Below are positions 58,396 through 64,000 of a stretch of 64,000 nucleotides of DNA, one piece after another (positions within the stretch are counted from its first letter, which is position 1; every line of letters begins with the position of its first letter). The translations under genes were made by a program, and so were the position numbers. This DNA is from Rhizophagus irregularis. Lineage: Eukaryota; Glomeromycota; Glomeromycetes; Glomerales; Glomeraceae. A model generated the notes under the pieces. That model had not been told where the DNA came from. It ran no database searches and saw nothing but the letters and a program-made list of their open reading frames with translations. The stretch lies in NCBI RefSeq assembly GCF_026210795.1, contig NC_089439.1, positions 2,604,001-2,668,000 of the forward strand, read 5' to 3'.

Positions 58396-58662
58396 TTATA
58401 TTAAATCAAGAATCACGCGTATCACGTGATTAATATTTGCTGATGAACCGCGGATCTTTTTTATCTTTTTTATCATTTCCTTTTCATTTCCTCGTCCTTC
58501 CATTTTCCTTTCCTTCGTTTTTCCTTTTCCCTTTCCTTCGTTCTTTCTATTTTCCTCTTCCTTTCCTTCTCCGCTCTCCATCGAAAATTCTTTAACTAAA
58601 CGTTCTAACGTTTCGATTTTTCCTTTATTTAGGTGTTCTTTCGGTCTCCCTGGACGTGACAT
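58396..58662 (-). CDS. Low-complexity basic ORF, 88 aa, doubtful
   Basis: It starts MSRPGRPKEHLNKGKIETLE and then RLVKEFSMESGE, a plausible protein start with an AT-hook-like PGRPK. From residue 34 it is a Lys/Glu/Gly run (GKEEENRKNEGKGKGKTKER) translated from a CT-rich tract (58480-58590). The similar tract at 48.6 kb gives a similar Lys/Glu/Arg-rich peptide, which argues that this is repeat translation. It could be a short nuclear protein, but confidence is low. Confidence 0.25.
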   Translation of the reverse strand: MSRPGRPKEHLNKGKIETLERLVKEFSMESGEGKEEENRKNEGKGKGKTKERKMEGRGNEKEMIKKIKKIRGSSANINHVIRVILDLI

Positions 58663-60169
58663 TTCAGTAGATTTTCTTCAATATTTATTTTAATGAAATA
58701 TATACTAATGTTTCGTATTTTTCATTCTTTTTTAGATCCTAGCATTTCGGGACTTTGGTGTATAATTCACAGGATTTTGGTGGGATTTTATTTTTTATTT
58801 TTTTTAAAAAAAAATTATTCTTTAACGAAACGTTTCGATTTTTTGCTTTTTAGACGAATTTTCTTCAGATTTTTGGTATTTTGTCACTACGAACATTTTT
58901 CTTTAACAATAGTTTCAATTGAACGCATACTTGAAAATTTAGGGCATGTTGAAATTTCTGTTAATTTTTATTGAAACGTTTTTTTATCGTAATTAATAAT
59001 TATTATATGATTATTTTTTTAACGAAACGTATAGATGCGACTTTGTGTTAAGAGAGAAAGACTATCTCTTATGGTACGCCATGAAAGATAATCTCCAGTC
59101 GTACCTTAGGGGCTTTGCTCCTGATGAATTAGTCGATTAAGAGAACGAATTTGGTTTTAATCATAGCTAACGTTTCAATTTTTACTTTTTTTTAGACGGC
59201 CGATTGGACGCTCGGTAGGGCGGAGTATTTTTTTTTTTTGAATTATTCTTAAGTTATTTTCTATTTGTAGGAATCCTGCACTAATTTCGAAGCCCCGAAA
59301 TCTCAGGCAAGGTTTCATTTAAACTTTATATATAATTTTTTTTTTATTTTTTTTTTAATTTGTAAGAATCCAGTTCTCGAAACACGGACTCCTTGTAACT
59401 TGTAAGCTTTGTTTTTTATTTTGAAACTATTTTTGTAAAGAAAAGTTATTAAATTTTTTCTGATTTTAGGTTAGCAAGTTTCCATTTCAAAAACTACAGT
59501 ATAATCAATTTTATTGGTTAATTTATGTTTTAAAAGCGTGCGTGCGGAGGATTTAAAAAAAAATATATATCCTGATGAAAAGATTTAGAATCTTGGTCAT
59601 ACGTTATTATAATTAGATTGGTTTGATTAATCTTTAGTGTGACATTTTAATTCTAAAATCAAATAGCGGCTGTATTTCTTTCACAATGGTTCCTTTGTTT
59701 CTAATAGTGATTTGGGTCATTCTCTTCTTGTCTATAAAATTACCAGCAAATCACGAAGAAAAAATATATACATTTTTTTTTTGTCAAATCTTATTGTGTA
59801 CAAGAGTGTAAGGAAAGTGTATTGATACGACACAGATTATGAATCTTTGTGTAACCCTATAAAATGATGAAATATCATATAATGCAGTTGTCTCGCAAGG
59901 GGCGCTTTTATCCGTTATTCTTTCATTATCGGTTGTAATAATGCTGCCTTTCACCAGAATTAATTCGTCCGATTGTTCTTCATTTAAAGAATGATAAAAA
60001 ATCTCTTCATTCTTGCTTATTAGTTTTTCTCGAGATTTTTGTAAAGAAACGGTAGATTTATTATGGAGAAAACCATTTCATTTCTTATACACTTGTAATA
60101 ATAATTCCAAATCAAACAATCAATGTTACGTGACAAAGAATTTGTTAAAAACGGAATTATTAAAGTAGA
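58663..60169. other. Intergenic with repeated T-rich, AG-ending blocks
   Basis: Between 58.7 and 59.5 kb, T-rich tracts ending in AG recur (TTCTTTTTTAG near 58735, TTGCTTTTTAG near 58851, ACTTTTTTTTAG near 59194, TGATTTTAG near 59469). They alternate with short GC-richer pieces. This resembles a series of introns with short exons, but I found no open product. The rest is unremarkable. Confidence 0.3.
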
Positions 60170-60990
60170 AAGATGAAAGTATTACATTTAATTATTTGGA
60201 ACTTTTAAGTGTATTGGCTTGCGCGAATTAAATTTTGCAATTGAAGATTGGAATCAATGGAATAATATGTCCAAAGAATCATCACCTCTTACAGTCAAAA
60301 GTATAATGAGATACTTTTTTAGGAATACATCAAAGTTAGAAACATTTTCATATGATACAAAATTTGTCTTATAAGGTTAATAATAAAAATCCCTGTTTAT
60401 TCCTCATTAATGAAAAACATAAATATCTAGATTATTATGCTCATCAATGGTCATAATTACATTTTAAGCTTATTAACTAAAGAATTAAAAATTCCCGAAA
60501 ATGTTTTTTGTCAACTTAACTGAACTCATATTCACTTCAAAAGAAGTCAAAATCAAATATTCTCTATCCTTTCACAAATTTGCCATAATCTTCAAAAATT
60601 AATCATTGGAAGCATATATGAAATTAGTTCTCTTACTTCTTTAATTAATTCTCAACATAATTTAGTTCATTTTGAGTCATTTTATTTGCCAGAAGGTATA
60701 TATGAAATTTAGGATTGATTGTAATAGCTTTATTCTTACTTACCTAAAATATTTACGAATTAAGGTTTAATAAGTGTACATCTAGTAGAAGTATATTTTT
60801 TCTTAATAAGAAACATAAGGAAGATTTATTTGATGAAGAAAAAAATGATGAGAAAGGTTTATGGTTTCCTAATCTTAAATATCTTCAAGTAGATTATGTT
60901 GATGAAAAAAAAGATGAATTCAAAGAATTATCTTTAATTCTATCTTCCATTTTAATTAAATATTTTATAGTTCTAACGCAAGCGATCTGA
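60170..60990 (+). pseudogene. F-box/LRR-like pseudogene of another subfamily
   Basis: Open pieces read in order but in different frames: LNFAIEDWNQWNNMSKESSP and IMRYFFRNTSKLETFSYDTK (about 60225-60372); SLLTKELKIPENVFCQL (about 60469-60520); and RSQNQIFSILSQICHNLQKL then IIGSIYEISSLTSLINSQHN to about 60710. Finally come KGLWFPNLKYLQVDYVDEKK and ELSLILSSIL (about 60855-60960). These are leucine-rich segments of the type that follows the F-box in another large Rhizophagus subfamily. The F-box itself is missing. Stops and frameshifts separate every piece. Confidence 0.55.
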
Positions 60991-62396
60991 TATTCTGTTC
61001 GCTCGATAATTGAGTCAATACCGGTTTTGCATTGCATAATAATTTAGTCTTTTTCATATAAGATTTTTGCTCTGACGGTTCCCGTATAGTAATAATTAAC
61101 AAAAAAAGTTCAATTATATTGATAGTTTGAGACATATTCAAAATTAATTTTTTTCTTATATAAAAATAAAATTTTATAAATTTAATGCAAGAGATAGATT
61201 TAATATTTATAATTTATGTAAATATATAGATTAAAACATATATTATGCGGCGAACATAACTCATATATCATTTGCGAAAAATTAAATCATTTAACTAAGA
61301 TCAAAATTCTAATTGCGGTAAAATTTATTTTATATAGGAGCCTCAACTCTCGTACCATTTACTACACAATATATTCTTTCTTAGAGTAATTTCTAGACAA
61401 TCACAAAGGAACCTAATATTTAACTTTCACTTTTTTAGAAGAGTTTTCAGGTTTATTGAAAATAGTTTGGATTTAAAATAACCGGTTCTTTGATTGCTTT
61501 CAACCGCTTGGGGAGATTTAGTTCGGAATTAGCTGTTAGTAGCCAAATAGATGGGTGGTCCTGTAAGCGCCAGTATTCTAAAGATTACCCACCAGTAATT
61601 GCAACATTAGTAATTTATATACACATTACTTATGTCTGTATCATACTGTTTTAAAAATATAATGGTTGTAGGATATAGAAATATAAGAGGAGATAATAAA
61701 GAAGTTTTTATCAAGAAGAATGAACTTTTCGGCTAAAAAGTTTGAGATATATTTATAGAAAAACTCCATAATCTAATAATCATTTGCACGCGTACTTAAG
61801 TATATGGTCAAATATAAGGTATAATCATGATCCATCATCAACTTACGTGTACCTAAAAAAATAAATTCTAATTTGACAACATTTATTTCAGTCATGATTT
61901 AGAGTTATTTGATGAAATGATATTGTTCGTGAAAGTAACAAATTACTACATGAATACATGAATAATTTCTTTTTGTAATAATAATAAAACATTAAAAGAT
62001 TTTTCAATTTACTAAATTGAAAAGTATATAAATACGCCTTTGGTTTTTTAAATTCTTCTGGAGAATCAGTAGATTCGTGTAGTCACGTTTATTAAACGAG
62101 AGATGATCAGGCCGGTATTATCCAAAACAAATTCGGCCCGAATCAAGATTGAAAATTGGCGAAACCTATCTAGATAAACACTTATATTCGATATATTTTA
62201 TAAATGAACGAAAAAAAAAATAATAATAAATAAATAAATAAATAATCACGTAATATACAGTACAACCGTTGCTAAAGATATAAGAAATTACGAATACAGT
62301 GGCGCACCTCTAATTGGCCACATTACAAATTTTATTATATTAAATTCGCAAATTACTGTACTGTACAATATATGTACATGATGAAAAATCGAACAA
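60991..62396. other. Intergenic, no recognised gene
   Basis: AT-rich. A segment near 62120-62160 (AAACAAATTCGGCCCGAATC, AAGATTGAAAAT) resembles 2838-2870 (AAATTATTTCGGCCGGAATT, AAGATTTTAAT), suggesting a dispersed repeat. Nothing else is recognised. Confidence 0.4.
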
Positions 62397-63429
62397 TCAC
62401 ATGCAATACTCACTAAAATTAGCAGTACTAATAAATGATTGGGGTCTATTACGACCCTGAGGTTTTTTGCGACGTGGTCGTAAATCTACGCCTAGTCTTC
62501 TTGTAATTTCAAATGTATGTAACTAGGAAAAAATAAATAAATAAAAGTTAATTTTTGAATAATAATAAAAGAAAAGATTAATGCATTATTAATAACTTAC
62601 CCCAATTATGACCATTAAAATCAATAAAATAGTTCTTAACCAAGTAATTATACTTACTTTTCGAACACAATTATTTTTGGGTGGTTCAGTTTCAGTTTTG
62701 AACTCATTATTACATCTTTCTATAGCTAATTGTTTACTAGTAAACATATATATTATAGTTGTAATTGCTATAAAAAAATATATTATTAAAACACCAATTA
62801 AAAACCATTCATATATTCTTATTCCAATCTGTCCATTCGGTGTGTTTGGTGTTATCTTAGGACGTGAAGGTTTGAAATACGCGTGCACAGGTTAATAATC
62901 GCGTCGATACAAAAAGAAATTAAATATTTAAGAACTATTTTAAATTTTGGTCAAATTAAAAACAAATAAATTAATGTACCTACAAAACTAGCAATAATTC
63001 CATATATGAATATGATTGAAATAATTATAAATAAAATTCCAAAAGTTATTTTAAATTCATATGGCATTTTAATTGCAATATCTATATTAAACTCATCCAT
63101 AAACAAACTTGATTAAATAAAATATATTAACAAATCAAATGAGAAGAAATAAACATACCATTGGGTTTTGCGAGAAATGTTACTGACCCAGTTATTGCAA
63201 CAAACTATATAACATACATAACATACAAGATCAGAGAGATTATAATAAAAAGAAAAATCATCAACTTTTGTAAAATACTTTACCAAATTGATGATTGAAG
63301 AAATAATGGTACACTCCCGGTTCGAGAAACTAATTCATAAAAAATTGAAAAATACAACAAATATAAATAAAATAAATATAATTCTAATTAAATTAGATAT
63401 AATGTTAAAACATACCAACAAAAACACAT
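62397..63429 (-). CDS. Four-helix membrane protein with Cys-rich N terminus, six exons
   Basis: I infer exons, in transcription order, at 63429-63416, 63329-63284, 63204-63159, 63081-62984, 62855-62601 and 62522-62397. Introns are 86, 79, 77, 128 and 78 bp, all GT-AG, and every junction keeps the frame; the product is 194 aa. It starts MCFCCFSNRECTIIS, a cysteine cluster suited to palmitoylation. Hydrophobic segments lie at about residues 12-31, 47-69, 84-107 and 133-153. A Cys-containing loop (RCNNEF to KNNC) separates helices 3 and 4, and a basic tail ends TANFSEYCM. The least certain junction is intron 4 (donor GTAGGT). Small tetraspan proteins starting M-C-x-C-C are, from memory, common in Glomeromycotina; their function is unknown. 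Confidence 0.6.
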
Positions 63430-64000
63430 TTTTTTTAATATCTCTTTTTTTTTTATTTTCAAAGAAATTTTATAAATATCGCCTTTAATTTTTTTCAATT
63501 ATCATCGAAAAAATTTCAAAAAAAAGTAATAATTGGGATATTTACGAAAAAAAAAAGAAATTTATTTTTTGTGTATATGCCACACACTCTCAGTAAGAAT
63601 ATTAATCATATTTTTACACATAATGGTTAAAAGAATGAGAGTAAAAAAATTAAATGTGGCACAGCCTTATTCGTTCAAATATTATTTTATATACATGGCT
63701 TTGATTTATAAGTTATTAACAGCCCTATATGTGGCTTAGCATTATAAAACATTAAATTATAGTGATCGGTTTTTAATAAAAATCTCATCTAAATCAAATA
63801 TATTATGAAATAAAAAAAAAAAGATTTAAAGAGACAACATACGGAACATACGGGACGAAATCGTACAATCATTATTTTACTGTTTATGTAGTTTATTAGA
63901 GAATTAATAAATTATACATTATCCTTTTATATCTAATTACATGGTATTAAATATTAAAATGTTCGTTAAATTAGAGTCGATATTTCTAACCACGGATTTT
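63430..64000. other. Window end, no recognised gene
   Basis: The 5' flank of the membrane-protein gene, then AT-rich sequence. The ORF at 63533-63739 has no supporting feature. Confidence 0.4.

Noticed and set aside
59100-59160. CTGATGAA...CGAA resembling a hammerhead ribozyme core
   Set aside because: The required GAAA after a stable stem II and a matching stem I around a cleavage triplet could not be drawn.
62608-62895. Plus-strand 95-codon ORF
   Set aside because: It is the antisense shadow of exon 5 of the membrane-protein gene, whose minus-strand frame fits splice sites and helices.
1-64000. tRNA, rRNA or CRISPR features
   Set aside because: I looked for the tRNA T-loop pattern (GGTTCGA-like) with a matching cloverleaf, and for rRNA or CRISPR signatures. 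The few GGTTCGA words (for example near 36561 and 63319) are exon sequence without a cloverleaf.

Overview
The window reads as nuclear DNA of an arbuscular-mycorrhizal (Glomeromycotina) fungus, most like Rhizophagus irregularis. It is very AT-rich, with short GT-AG introns (54-128 bp). It holds large single-exon F-box/leucine-rich proteins and decayed copies of families expanded in these fungi: TKL-like kinases, MATA-type HMG boxes, HSPA12-like Hsp70 and Crinkler-like proteins. Species assignment is inference from family recognition; no search was run.

Layout. 1-12.9 kb: two minus-strand F-box genes (4.2-5.9 and 7.9-9.6 kb) among inverted-repeat elements, including a PIF/Harbinger-like MITE (7148-7423) and a hAT-like MITE with a perfect 8-bp target duplication (10892-11544). 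13.0-14.8 kb: a kinase graveyard. 16-21.3 kb: two related AT-rich tandem arrays, followed by a second hAT-like MITE (21505-22063, perfect 8-bp duplication). 23.9-26.9 kb: a third minus-strand F-box gene and a two-exon NAD(P)-binding protein gene. 27-33 kb: mostly unrecognised, with one decayed coding fragment. 33.0-43.7 kb: three plus-strand F-box genes, a small two-exon orphan gene and a Tc1/mariner-like foldback element. 43.7-52.5 kb: repeats, one MITE, a candidate microprotein gene and an unidentified decayed gene. 52.6-56.4 kb: fragments with many frameshifts (HMG box, Hsp70, Crinkler-like, a homing-endonuclease motif). 60.2-61.0 kb: a decayed F-box/LRR gene. 62.4-63.4 kb: a six-exon minus-strand gene for a four-helix membrane protein with a cysteine-rich N terminus.

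Working picture. Six intact F-box paralogues form one divergent family block, three on minus to the left and three on plus to the right. The family would supply substrate receptors for SCF ubiquitin ligases, with a conserved F-box and variable leucine-rich region. No SKP1, cullin or other partner gene is present. The intact reading frames of about 1.6 kb each contrast with the frameshifted kinase, HMG, Hsp70 and Crinkler remnants, so the latter look genuinely decayed rather than being sequencing error.
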